Assembly (NCBI RefSeq): GCF_021389955.1
Contig: NZ_CP089980.1
Coordinates: forward strand, 3,901,001 to 3,965,000
Reading direction: 5' to 3'
From: Fulvivirga maritima
Lineage (GTDB): Bacteria > Bacteroidota > Bacteroidia > Cytophagales > Cyclobacteriaceae
DNA: 64,000 nt
The notes below the pieces were generated by a model, which did no database searches, had not been told where the DNA came from, and saw nothing but the letters and a program-made list of their open reading frames with translations. Of the stretch, positions 35,206-42,998 are shown piece after piece (position 1 is the first letter of the stretch; the number at the start of each line of letters is the position of its first letter). The position numbers and the translations under genes were made by a program.

Positions 35206-35907
35206 ATGTCTTCCAAGCCAAAGGTAGTAGTACTGACCGGTGCCGGCATTAGTGCTGAGAGTGGCATTCCTACTTTTAGGGATGCCGATGGATTATGGGA
35301 GGGGCATGATGTTATGGAAGTGGCCTCTCCTCAGGGATGGAAAAAGAACCGAGAGCTGGTATTGGATTTTTACAACCAAAGGCGAAAGGCAGCACTTCAT
35401 GTTCAGCCCAATGAGGGGCATGCTGCTCTGGTGCGCATGGAAGAACATTTTGATGTAACCGTTATTACCCAAAATATTGATAACCTTCACGAAAAAGCTG
35501 GCTCTTCTAAAGTCATTCATTTGCATGGTCAGCTTTTTCAATCACGCAGTACATTAGATGAAAACCTTGTTTATGATATGGATCACTGGGAGCTTAAAAT
35601 CGGTGATAAATGTGAAAGAGGTTCCCAGCTAAGGCCTAACGTAGTTTGGTTTGGCGAAATGGTGCCTATGATGGAGGTTGCAGCCAAAGAAACTTATGAG
35701 GCAGATTTTTTTATTGTAGTAGGCACTTCCCTATATGTTTACCCCGCTGCGGGCCTATTAGATCTGGTTGATGATGATATCCCCAAGTTTATAGTTGATC
35801 GTAAGATTCCAACAGTACAACAAAAACCTAATTTATTTCTATTTGAAGAATTGGCCAGCTCTGGAGTGGAGCGAGTGCGCAAACAGCTTATTTCTCAATA
35901 CCTTTAG
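35206..35907 (+). CDS. cobB: SIR2-family NAD-dependent deacylase lacking the zinc site
   Basis: A 233-residue class III sirtuin. NAD-binding motifs VLTGAGISAESGIPTFR and TQNIDNLHEKAG and the catalytic His in VIHLHG are intact. The Y-x-x-R pair in DFYNQRRKAAL near 68-71 is the signature of desuccinylases such as CobB and SIRT5. The zinc-binding module is degraded: only one Cys remains (DKCERGSQLRP) where four are normal, so it probably folds without zinc, as seen in a subset of Bacteroidota. It is almost certainly co-transcribed with topA. Confidence 0.88.
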   Translation: MSSKPKVVVLTGAGISAESGIPTFRDADGLWEGHDVMEVASPQGWKKNRELVLDFYNQRRKAALHVQPNEGHAALVRMEEHFDVTVITQNIDNLHEKAGSSKVIHLHGQLFQSRSTLDENLVYDMDHWELKIGDKCERGSQLRPNVVWFGEMVPMMEVAAKETYEADFFIVVGTSLYVYPAAGLLDLVDDDIPKFIVDRKIPTVQQKPNLFLFEELASSGVERVRKQLISQYL

Positions 35908-35983
35908 TTTATTTTATAGTAAGTTTTTTTTTATTAATATTGGAGTTTTTCTTGATTAATAGGAAAAAATCTAGTAATATCAT

Positions 35984-36020
35984 TAAACCAACTAACCAAC
36001 CTACTCAACCTAAACTAACA
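35984..36020 (+). other. CA-rich low-complexity leader
   Basis: The stretch has no G and repeats the element aaCCAAC/taaCCAAC/ctCAACCtaaac in the 146-base gap before the small gene at 36054. An unstructured, G-free leader could be a translation-enhancing or protein-binding RNA, or only biased sequence. No hairpin or promoter box at consensus is seen nearby. Confidence 0.4.
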
Positions 36021-36053
36021 TTAATAAGCTGTTAAATTTACTTTCAAGTTTTT

Positions 36054-36317
36054 ATGAGAAAGTTTCCCAAGTTTATAGAAACTACGGACAGAGAAATATT
36101 GGATATAGACCAATATCGTAAGGGCAGATTTAAGATTCTTACAAATAATGGATTAATCATTTATGATATCCATGATGGGCAATTTTACAAACGCGTAACT
36201 TCCGAAGAAGAAAAGAAGGATGTGGAGGTGGCTTTAGAGATCAAACCCCGGTTTCCTGATTTATACAGAGACTGGCTTGCGAGCTACCGGCATAGATATC
36301 CGCATGAAGATAACTAA
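36054..36317 (+). CDS. Small hypothetical protein
   Basis: An 87-residue charged, soluble protein with no signal peptide; two beta-hairpin-like stretches (GRFKILTNNGLIIYDIHDGQFYKRV) are followed by a helical, basic C-terminus ending WLASYRHRYPHEDN. I do not recognise the family. It has an ATG start and no overlap with the gene upstream, and its last four bases overlap the 3' end of the convergent TlpA gene. Confidence 0.6.
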   Translation: MRKFPKFIETTDREILDIDQYRKGRFKILTNNGLIIYDIHDGQFYKRVTSEEEKKDVEVALEIKPRFPDLYRDWLASYRHRYPHEDN

Positions 36318-36880
36318 TTGGCAAGTTTGTTAAGAAAACGTCTGTACTTCTTAGTGTCATAATTTCTCATTCCTACTTCTTTAGCCACCAATTCACCTTC
36401 TGGTGAAATGATTAATGTGGTAGGGATGGAACTAGGCCTATATATTTCAGGTATATGTCCGCCCATAGGGGTGTATGCAGGAAAGGTGTATCCAAAATGT
36501 TTTAGGTAGCTTTTTACTCTGTTTTCAGAGTCTAAGGCTAGCATTACAAAGGCTACATCAGTGCTGTCAGTAAAATCTTTATATAAGCTTTCTATTCCTG
36601 GCATCTCTGCTTTGCATGGCGGGCACCACGTAGCCCACATATTGATGAAAATGACTTTTCCTTTTAGCTCAGAAAGGTGCAGGGTATCGCCTTGCGTAGA
36701 TTTTAAGGTAAGGTTATAATCAATTTTTTCTTTGGTCACATATTCGGTGTCAGCATCAAAAGCGCCGGTAAGCAAGAGGCCTTTTTGGAGAAATACAGCT
36801 ACATCTTTATACCATCCGGTGAAATATAGTACACCGATAATAATTATCATCAAAAGCCATTCGCTGAGCTGTTTTTTCAT
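36314..36880 (-). CDS. TlpA/ResA-like membrane-anchored thioredoxin
   Basis: A 188-residue protein with one N-terminal membrane anchor (WLLMIIIIGVLYFTGW) and a periplasmic thioredoxin fold. The active site is WATWCPPCKAEMP near 95-107, the C-P-P-C of TlpA/ResA-type reductants, followed by the cis-Pro segment SSIPTTLIISPEG. Likely a thiol-disulfide reductase for cytochrome c maturation or envelope redox repair; the partner is unknown. It stands alone, divergent from tex. Confidence 0.88.
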   Translation of the reverse strand: MKKQLSEWLLMIIIIGVLYFTGWYKDVAVFLQKGLLLTGAFDADTEYVTKEKIDYNLTLKSTQGDTLHLSELKGKVIFINMWATWCPPCKAEMPGIESLYKDFTDSTDVAFVMLALDSENRVKSYLKHFGYTFPAYTPMGGHIPEIYRPSSIPTTLIISPEGELVAKEVGMRNYDTKKYRRFLNKLAN

Positions 36881-37049
36881 ATTATATAAACGTAAATTTG
36901 AACCAAAGTTACAGTGGTAAAGGCTAATCTATAACCTTAACATCTTTTTAACTAAAAGAATTTATATATAAAACATCTTGCTGACAAACGTAAATGCATG
37001 ATGTGTATAACTTTTGACTGACAGGTCCTTCAGGTACACCAATATTTTA

Positions 37050-37057
37050 TAAATTTG
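37050..37057 (+). promoter_or_regulatory. tex: Candidate -7 box for tex
   Basis: TAAATTTG is an exact match to TAnnTTTG and lies 36 bases before the tex ATG, implying a leader of about 30 bases. No -33 TTTG is present at 19-21 bases upstream; the closest TTTG is at 37013. Confidence 0.35.
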
Positions 37058-37093
37058 TCGGCTTCAAAATCGAATAACCTATAAACATTAACA

Positions 37094-39325
37094 ATGGATA
37101 AGAATATCTCAATCATCGCTCAAGAGCTAGGAGTGAGTGAAAAGCAGGTGGTTTCAGTAGTTGATCTTCTTGATGAAGGGGCTACCGTACCTTTTATTTC
37201 CAGGTATAGAAAAGAAATGACCGGCAGCTTAGATGAAGTAGCTATTACTTCCATCAGAGACCGCGCAGAGCAGCTCAGAGATCTTGATAAAAGAAGAGAG
37301 GCTATCTTAAAATCTATAGAGAAACAAGAGAAGCTTACACCTGAGCTAGAGAAAGCCATTAATATGGCAGAAACTATGGCTGAGTTGGAAGATATCTATT
37401 TGCCATACAAGCCTAAAAGAAAAACCAGAGCTACTAAGGCTAAGGAAAAAGGATTGGAGCCGCTGGCAGAGCGTATTTTTAAACAGGAAGATTTTGATCT
37501 GGAGGCATTTGCTGCAGAATATGTGAGTGAAGAAAAAGAAGTGGCCAGCCCGGAAGAAGCCCTTCAAGGAGCCAGAGATATTATCGCAGAGTGGATCAAC
37601 GAAGATCAGGAAGTGCGTAAGAGCATGCGTCAGTTATTTGAAAATGATGCTGTTATAGTTTCCAGAGTAATTAAAGGCAAAGAGCAAGAAGGACAGAAAT
37701 ATAAAGATTATTTCGAGTGGGATGAGCCTATTTCTAAAACGCCTAGTCATAGACTTTTGGCTATGAGAAGAGGAGAGAAGGAAATGATTCTTACCCTTGA
37801 TATAGCTCCTGAGGATGATTCTGCACATCAGATCCTGAAAAAGAACTTTGTAGAAGGAAATAACGAGGCAAGTAAGCAGGTAGAGATGGCTGCTGAAGAC
37901 TGTTATAAGAGGTTGCTGAAGCCTTCTATGGAAACAGAGATTCGCATTAACTCAAAAAATAAGGCTGATGAAGAGGCTATAAGAGTATTTTCAGATAACC
38001 TTCGTCAATTATTATTAGCGGCTCCTTTAGGTCAGAAGAATGTATTGGCTTTAGACCCTGGTTTTAGAACAGGGTGTAAAGTAGTGGTGATGAATAAGCA
38101 AGGTAAATTGCTTCATAACGACGCTATATTCCCTAACGAGCCTCAAAAAAGAGTGGCCGAGTCTGGTGCTTTAGTTAAATACTTGTGTGAGAAATATGAT
38201 GTAGAAGCTATAGCCATTGGTAACGGTACTGCTAGTAGAGAAACTGAGAGCTTTGTGAAAGGCTTAGGTTTGCCAAAAAGCATTATGGTGATTATGGTAA
38301 ATGAGAGTGGAGCTTCTGTGTATTCTGCTTCAGAAGTAGCAAGAGATGAGTTTCCTGATCATGATGTTACTGTAAGAGGAGCTGTATCTATTGGTAGAAG
38401 GTTAATGGATCCTCTGGCAGAGCTAGTAAAGATAGATCCAAAATCTATAGGAGTAGGACAGTATCAGCACGATGTAGATCAAAATGCGTTGAAGCATGGT
38501 CTTGATGATGTGGTAATGAGCTGTGTGAACTCAGTAGGAGTAGAGTTAAATACTGCAAGTAAAGAGCTTTTGAGCTATGTTTCTGGTTTAGGACCACAAT
38601 TGGCAAAGTCTATTGTAGAGTTTAGGAATCAAAACGGTCCTTTCAAGAATAGAAAATCTTTGATTGATGTACCTCGTTTGGGAGCTAAGGCTTTTGAGCA
38701 GGCTGCTGGTTTCTTGAGAATTAGAGAAGCAGAAAATCCTCTTGATAGCTCTGCTGTTCACCCGGAGAGTTATCATATTGTAGAGAAGATGGCCAAAGAT
38801 CTTGGTTGTGATGTTAAGGATTTGGTAAGTGATGTTACCCTGAGAAATAAAATAAACCTTAAGAGTTATGTTACCGAGCAGGTAGGACTTCCTACTTTAA
38901 ATGATATCATGGGCGAGCTTACCAAACCTGGTAGAGATCCGCGTGATACTTTTGAGGTGTTTAACTTCCAGGAAGGCGTTAATAGTGTAGGAGACCTTAG
39001 AATAGGTATGGAGCTGCCGGGAATAGTAACTAACATTACCAATTTCGGGGCTTTTGTTGATATCGGTGTTCATCAGGATGGGTTGGTGCACGTGAGTCAC
39101 TTATCAGACTCTTTTGTGAAAAACCCTGCTGAAGTGGTAACGGTGCAGCAGCAAGTAAAGGTTACGGTTATAGAGCTGGATCTTAATAGAAAAAGAATCG
39201 CATTATCTATGAAGAGTGATCCTTTTGGTAAGCAGCCTGCTAAGCCTAAGAGAAAAAGGCAGGAGAATATTCCTGATGGAGATTTTCAGGATAAGCTCAG
39301 TCAGCTGAAAGGCCTCTTTAAATAG
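37094..39325 (+). CDS. tex: Tex family RNA-binding transcription accessory protein
   Basis: A 743-residue protein with the Tex order: helical N-terminal domain (about 1-300), YqgF/RNase-H-like domain (LALDPGFRTGCKVVVMN near 320 and AIGNGTASRETE near 375), helix-hairpin-helix region (about 500-560; LVEFRNQ.. is replaced by SIVEFRNQNGPFKNRKSL), and an S1 RNA-binding domain at 640-715 (LPGIVTNITNFGAFVDIGVH, LVHVSHLSDSFV). Length is slightly below the 770 of other Tex. It binds nucleic acid and promotes transcription fidelity or gene-specific expression. Monocistronic by context. Confidence 0.95.
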   Translation: MDKNISIIAQELGVSEKQVVSVVDLLDEGATVPFISRYRKEMTGSLDEVAITSIRDRAEQLRDLDKRREAILKSIEKQEKLTPELEKAINMAETMAELEDIYLPYKPKRKTRATKAKEKGLEPLAERIFKQEDFDLEAFAAEYVSEEKEVASPEEALQGARDIIAEWINEDQEVRKSMRQLFENDAVIVSRVIKGKEQEGQKYKDYFEWDEPISKTPSHRLLAMRRGEKEMILTLDIAPEDDSAHQILKKNFVEGNNEASKQVEMAAEDCYKRLLKPSMETEIRINSKNKADEEAIRVFSDNLRQLLLAAPLGQKNVLALDPGFRTGCKVVVMNKQGKLLHNDAIFPNEPQKRVAESGALVKYLCEKYDVEAIAIGNGTASRETESFVKGLGLPKSIMVIMVNESGASVYSASEVARDEFPDHDVTVRGAVSIGRRLMDPLAELVKIDPKSIGVGQYQHDVDQNALKHGLDDVVMSCVNSVGVELNTASKELLSYVSGLGPQLAKSIVEFRNQNGPFKNRKSLIDVPRLGAKAFEQAAGFLRIREAENPLDSSAVHPESYHIVEKMAKDLGCDVKDLVSDVTLRNKINLKSYVTEQVGLPTLNDIMGELTKPGRDPRDTFEVFNFQEGVNSVGDLRIGMELPGIVTNITNFGAFVDIGVHQDGLVHVSHLSDSFVKNPAEVVTVQQQVKVTVIELDLNRKRIALSMKSDPFGKQPAKPKRKRQENIPDGDFQDKLSQLKGLFK

Positions 39326-39375
39326 GCGGATAGAAATATTAATACTATATTGGGATAAGTTTAATTGGTCAAAAT

Positions 39376-41163
39376 ATGAAAAAATCAATTTACTTATCCC
39401 TTTTTCTTTTATGCACCTTTTTTGAAACCCAAGCTCAAAAGGTGAAATATGATGATCTGTATGCTTTACTTAGCACTAAAAGGTATGAGGAGGCAGAGCC
39501 ATTTCTGCGTACTTTTTTAGCTGACGATAAGAATTCAGATCATGCCAATGCTCATTTTCAAATGGCCATGTTATATGAGTATATTTCAGCCCAAAAAGAT
39601 GTGCTCACAGAAACCGAAGGCCGACTAAATCTGCTTGATTCTGCCCTTTTATTTTACCAAAAAACTTTAAGCTTCCTTGATGATAAAGAGGTTCGCAAGC
39701 ATGATGATTATTATCAGGCCTATGAGCGAAGAGATGTTCGTACGGGTAAAATTGGTATTAAGCTGGCGGATGTTCAATATGATATAGAAAAGAAAATAGA
39801 AGCAGTAAAAGAGCGGAAAGAGCATATTAATACTCTCTTGCAGTATTATAAGACTATGGAACGCCATTATCTTAATGCTCAAAAGGTCTATTCACGCCTA
39901 AGAAATGAGTATCCGGAAACTAAGTCACTGCTGTTACAGCAGCATGATAGCGTTTTGGTAAGTCTGAAGGAAATCAAGAAAAGCTTTGATGAGAGTGTTA
40001 AATATTTTGATTTATATAAAATTACATTGGGCAAGATAGGAGGTGTGCAATATGATCAATCATTAGTGCGGGTTCCTATTGATGATTATAAGAAGGATGG
40101 CACATCGGCAGCAGATTTTAAGGAAGAGAATATAAAAGTATGGGATTATACACAATGGACGGCTGATGTTAGTAAGGTCATTAAAGATGAAGTTATTCCA
40201 TTAAAAGCTGAAATAATGAGTTTCAGTGAGCGCTTGGCTGCCTTAAATAAGAAGGTGACTGTAGACTCTGTTTCAGTGTCTGATCTGGTTATAACAATCA
40301 GTACGGAGTCACTTCAGAACAGACTGAATTCTATAGATAAGAAGGCGCTGCCAGTTGCTGTTTTTAATTATCAATTGACTGAGTTGCGATATTACTCGCA
40401 GTTACTAGATACGCGGGCTTATAGGGATTCTTTGAATGTCGCTTATCAATTGAAGGTAGTGGAACAAAGGAAAGATTTAACGGATAGCCTTGCTGTGTTA
40501 ATTTCCTCTATAAATGATTTAAATATTGAAGAAGAAGCTGTTAATTATTATGATTGGGCAGTTAAAACTTATGAAAGTGTAAGTGTCCTAATTGATTATG
40601 TGGCTGCTCGTGCGGTATTTGCTAAATTGGAATATGAGAAGCAAAGCCGTCTATATGATAGCTTACTCTCTCGCTCAAAATGGCTTATTAGTGCTAATGA
40701 TTCCATTCCATTATTCCTGTGGGAGGATTCACTGCAGCACGCTTATCACCCTAGAGTGGTAGCAGAAAATGTTACCGCAGGCCTTCATTTAAAAAAGGAT
40801 AGGCTCGCGGGCTATTATGCTTTTATAGGTCAGGAAATGCAGGCTGATAATAAAGTGGTCATTGATCTGTCTGAAGCCTTTAAAACGGATTCTTTAAAGA
40901 CTATAAAAGTGCTTAATGTAGCCGATGAAAGTGGTCAGGTCAACTTCGTTTTGTTTTACCAGCCGGAAGGTGATGCCTATATAGGTCAGGTAAGTAAAAT
41001 GTATAAGGTAGATGGTCTTTCCTGGACCAAGAGTATTCGTCTGGAGGTAGAACCTCATCAACTGCTTTATAGTAATTCGGGTAATTTAGAAATTCTGAGT
41101 CAGAGTGAAGACGGTTCAGAGTTAATTACAACTCTGGATAAGAAGGGTAGTGAGGTAGAGTGA
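39376..41163 (+). CDS. Secreted hypothetical protein with helical N-terminal repeats
   Basis: A 595-residue protein with a signal peptide (MKKSIYLSLFLLCTFFETQAQ). The first 60 mature residues look like a TPR pair (LLSTKRYEEAEPFLRTFLAD, HANAHFQMAMLYEYI); the middle is long charged helices that may form coiled coils (KRKEHINTLLQYYKTMERH type), and the last 150 residues appear beta-rich. Lys/Glu-rich, no known catalytic motif. I do not recognise the family. It may be an envelope structural or gliding-associated factor; this is inference only. Confidence 0.65.
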   Translation: MKKSIYLSLFLLCTFFETQAQKVKYDDLYALLSTKRYEEAEPFLRTFLADDKNSDHANAHFQMAMLYEYISAQKDVLTETEGRLNLLDSALLFYQKTLSFLDDKEVRKHDDYYQAYERRDVRTGKIGIKLADVQYDIEKKIEAVKERKEHINTLLQYYKTMERHYLNAQKVYSRLRNEYPETKSLLLQQHDSVLVSLKEIKKSFDESVKYFDLYKITLGKIGGVQYDQSLVRVPIDDYKKDGTSAADFKEENIKVWDYTQWTADVSKVIKDEVIPLKAEIMSFSERLAALNKKVTVDSVSVSDLVITISTESLQNRLNSIDKKALPVAVFNYQLTELRYYSQLLDTRAYRDSLNVAYQLKVVEQRKDLTDSLAVLISSINDLNIEEEAVNYYDWAVKTYESVSVLIDYVAARAVFAKLEYEKQSRLYDSLLSRSKWLISANDSIPLFLWEDSLQHAYHPRVVAENVTAGLHLKKDRLAGYYAFIGQEMQADNKVVIDLSEAFKTDSLKTIKVLNVADESGQVNFVLFYQPEGDAYIGQVSKMYKVDGLSWTKSIRLEVEPHQLLYSNSGNLEILSQSEDGSELITTLDKKGSEVE

Positions 41164-41170
41164 TAAAATG

Positions 41171-41189
41171 AAGGCACCATTGGTGCCTT
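41171..41189. terminator. Hairpin between convergent genes
   Basis: AAGGCACCA and TGGTGCCTT form a perfect 9-bp inverted repeat with one central base, just beyond the stop at 41163 and followed by attgtttta. A weak bidirectional terminator is the likely role. Confidence 0.5.
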
Positions 41190-41211
41190 ATTGTTTTAGT
41201 GTTTCAGGAGT

Positions 41212-41664
41212 TTATCCTATAAGTTTTTTCCAATCTTGGAATCTTACGTCTATTCTGTTTTTGATAGCTTCGTAATTGTCCCATGAATCGTTTACGTGAT
41301 AAATAGAAGGTAATTTTTTTACAAGTACTTCATCGTAATCATTTTTAAAAAGGCCACCACCATAGTAATAGTAGGTAAACATATTTCCTGATTTGTTGAA
41401 TAACTCATAACCTAAGTACCCATCCCATATTTCACTTAAGATAGTACAAGATATCTCTCTTCTCTTGAATCGGAAAATTTGCATTTCAGCTTCTTCTTCG
41501 AAGTATTCTGAATACAATTCATTTTCTATAACCCAACCCAGGTACATTCCAATATGTACATAAGCTTGTTCTATAGGCAGTGAGTCTGGGAAATTACCCA
41601 AAAAATGACTCTTAGCATTGTCATAAATGTTCTTTTGAATGTTCGCCTTCTTGTCGTTCGTCAT
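41212..41664 (-). CDS. Hypothetical protein, DUF7832-like
   Basis: A 150-residue soluble protein with the motif YDNAKSHFLGNFPDSLPIEQ followed by AYVHIGMYLGWVIENELY. This resembles the DUF7832 type (HxGMxLxW), a family of unknown function; match judged by eye. It contains a Tyr/Gly-rich segment (YYYYGGGLF). It lies 40 bases after the SpmA/B-like gene on the same strand and could be co-transcribed with it. Confidence 0.6.
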   Translation of the reverse strand: MTNDKKANIQKNIYDNAKSHFLGNFPDSLPIEQAYVHIGMYLGWVIENELYSEYFEEEAEMQIFRFKRREISCTILSEIWDGYLGYELFNKSGNMFTYYYYGGGLFKNDYDEVLVKKLPSIYHVNDSWDNYEAIKNRIDVRFQDWKKLIG

Positions 41665-41704
41665 ATGAAATACTTATTTAAGTTTGTTCTTGTTTGAAAT
41701 ATAG

Positions 41705-42949
41705 CTAAATGGAATCGCCATGAAAAAATAGATATCCAAAAAGAATAGCTGAAATGATTCCGGCAAAGTCGGCAATTAAGCCTGCTGTAACGGCATACCT
41801 GGTTTTTTTTATGTTCACTGATCCAAAATAAACTGCTATAATGAAAAAAGTAGTTTCGGTTGCACCTCTTAATACGCTTGCGAGCTTTCCGGTAAACGAG
41901 TCTACCCCATAAGTTTCAATAGTTTCTAACATCATACCCCTGGCAGCACTGCCGCTTAAGGGCTTCATAAGTGCTGTGGGTAAAGCTTTTACAAAGTCTG
42001 TGTTCATGCCTGTAAGGCCAAATAAATATTCTAAACCAGCTAATAAATAATTCATAGCTCCACTGGCTCTGAATACTCCTATGGCTACCAAGATGGCTAC
42101 CAGATATGGAATTATTTTAATTGATATCTGAAAACCCTCTTTTGCTCCATCTATAAAGGTCTCATAGATGTTGATCTTTTTCCTTATTCCGAGTACTATA
42201 AAGCCAATAATAATTGTAAATATAATAAAATTACTAGCTACTATGGAGATAGTGCTAACTTGTTCTTGAGGAATACTGGTAAAATAATAAATTAATGCTA
42301 CTATAAATGCTGTGAAGCCTAATAAATAGGCCATAATTACTTTGTCCCAAAGATTAATTTTCTGATAAATAGCTACGGTGATTAGTCCTACCAGCGTACT
42401 GCAGAAGGTGGCTAATAAAATAGGAAGAAAAACATCAGTAGGGTTGGCAGCGCCCTGCACTGATCTATCGGCCAAAATGGTAAGAGGGATAATGGATAGC
42501 CCGCTTGTATTGAGTACCAGAAACATGATTTGGGCATTAGAGGCTACTTCTTTGTTAGGGTTTAACTCCTGAATTTCTTGCATTGCCTTTAGGCCAATAG
42601 GCATGGCGGCATTATCTAGCCCAAGCATGTTGGCAGAGAAGTTCATGATTATGGCACCTGTAGCAGGATGGTCTTTTGGTATGTCAGGGAAAAGTCTGCT
42701 GAAAAAAGGGCCTATTAGCTTAGATAGGATTTTAACCATTCCGCCTTTTTCTCCAATTTTCATGAGACCCAGCCATAAAGACATCACTCCTGTGAGGAAG
42801 ATGGAGATTTCAAATCCCGTTTTAGCCATCTCAAAAGTAGAGTTTACAATTGATGGAAAGATCTCTGTGTCCTGAAAAAAGATAAGTCTAAAAAGTGCAA
42901 TAACAAATGCAATAAGAAAAAAGGCAATCCAGAGGTAATTAAGAACCAT
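41705..42949 (-). CDS. Nucleoside-recognition (Gate) membrane protein, SpmA-SpmB fusion type
   Basis: A 414-residue inner-membrane protein with about ten helices and two Gate domains: the first half resembles SpmA (NFSANMLGLDNAAMPIGLKA near 106-125, KEVASNAQIMFLVLNTSGLS) and the second SpmB (GAKEGFQISIKIIPYLVAIL, MKPLSGSAARGMMLE). In sporulating Firmicutes the two are separate genes of spore maturation; in non-sporulating Bacteroidota the fused form is common and its substrate unknown. Candidate promoter immediately upstream. Confidence 0.85.
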   Translation of the reverse strand: MVLNYLWIAFFLIAFVIALFRLIFFQDTEIFPSIVNSTFEMAKTGFEISIFLTGVMSLWLGLMKIGEKGGMVKILSKLIGPFFSRLFPDIPKDHPATGAIIMNFSANMLGLDNAAMPIGLKAMQEIQELNPNKEVASNAQIMFLVLNTSGLSIIPLTILADRSVQGAANPTDVFLPILLATFCSTLVGLITVAIYQKINLWDKVIMAYLLGFTAFIVALIYYFTSIPQEQVSTISIVASNFIIFTIIIGFIVLGIRKKINIYETFIDGAKEGFQISIKIIPYLVAILVAIGVFRASGAMNYLLAGLEYLFGLTGMNTDFVKALPTALMKPLSGSAARGMMLETIETYGVDSFTGKLASVLRGATETTFFIIAVYFGSVNIKKTRYAVTAGLIADFAGIISAILFGYLFFHGDSI

Positions 42950-42968
42950 AAAATATTATTTGAGCTAA

Positions 42969-42998
42969 CGAAATTATCAACTTGGCTGAATAATACAA
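42969..42998 (-). promoter_or_regulatory. Candidate promoter of the SpmA/B-like gene
   Basis: On the minus strand a TTG (plus 42996-42998) is followed after 19 bases by TAATTTCG (plus 42969-42976), one mismatch from TAnnTTTG. The next 18 bases (42951-42968) are identical to the 18-mer just downstream of the candidate promoter at 4156. Confidence 0.45.
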
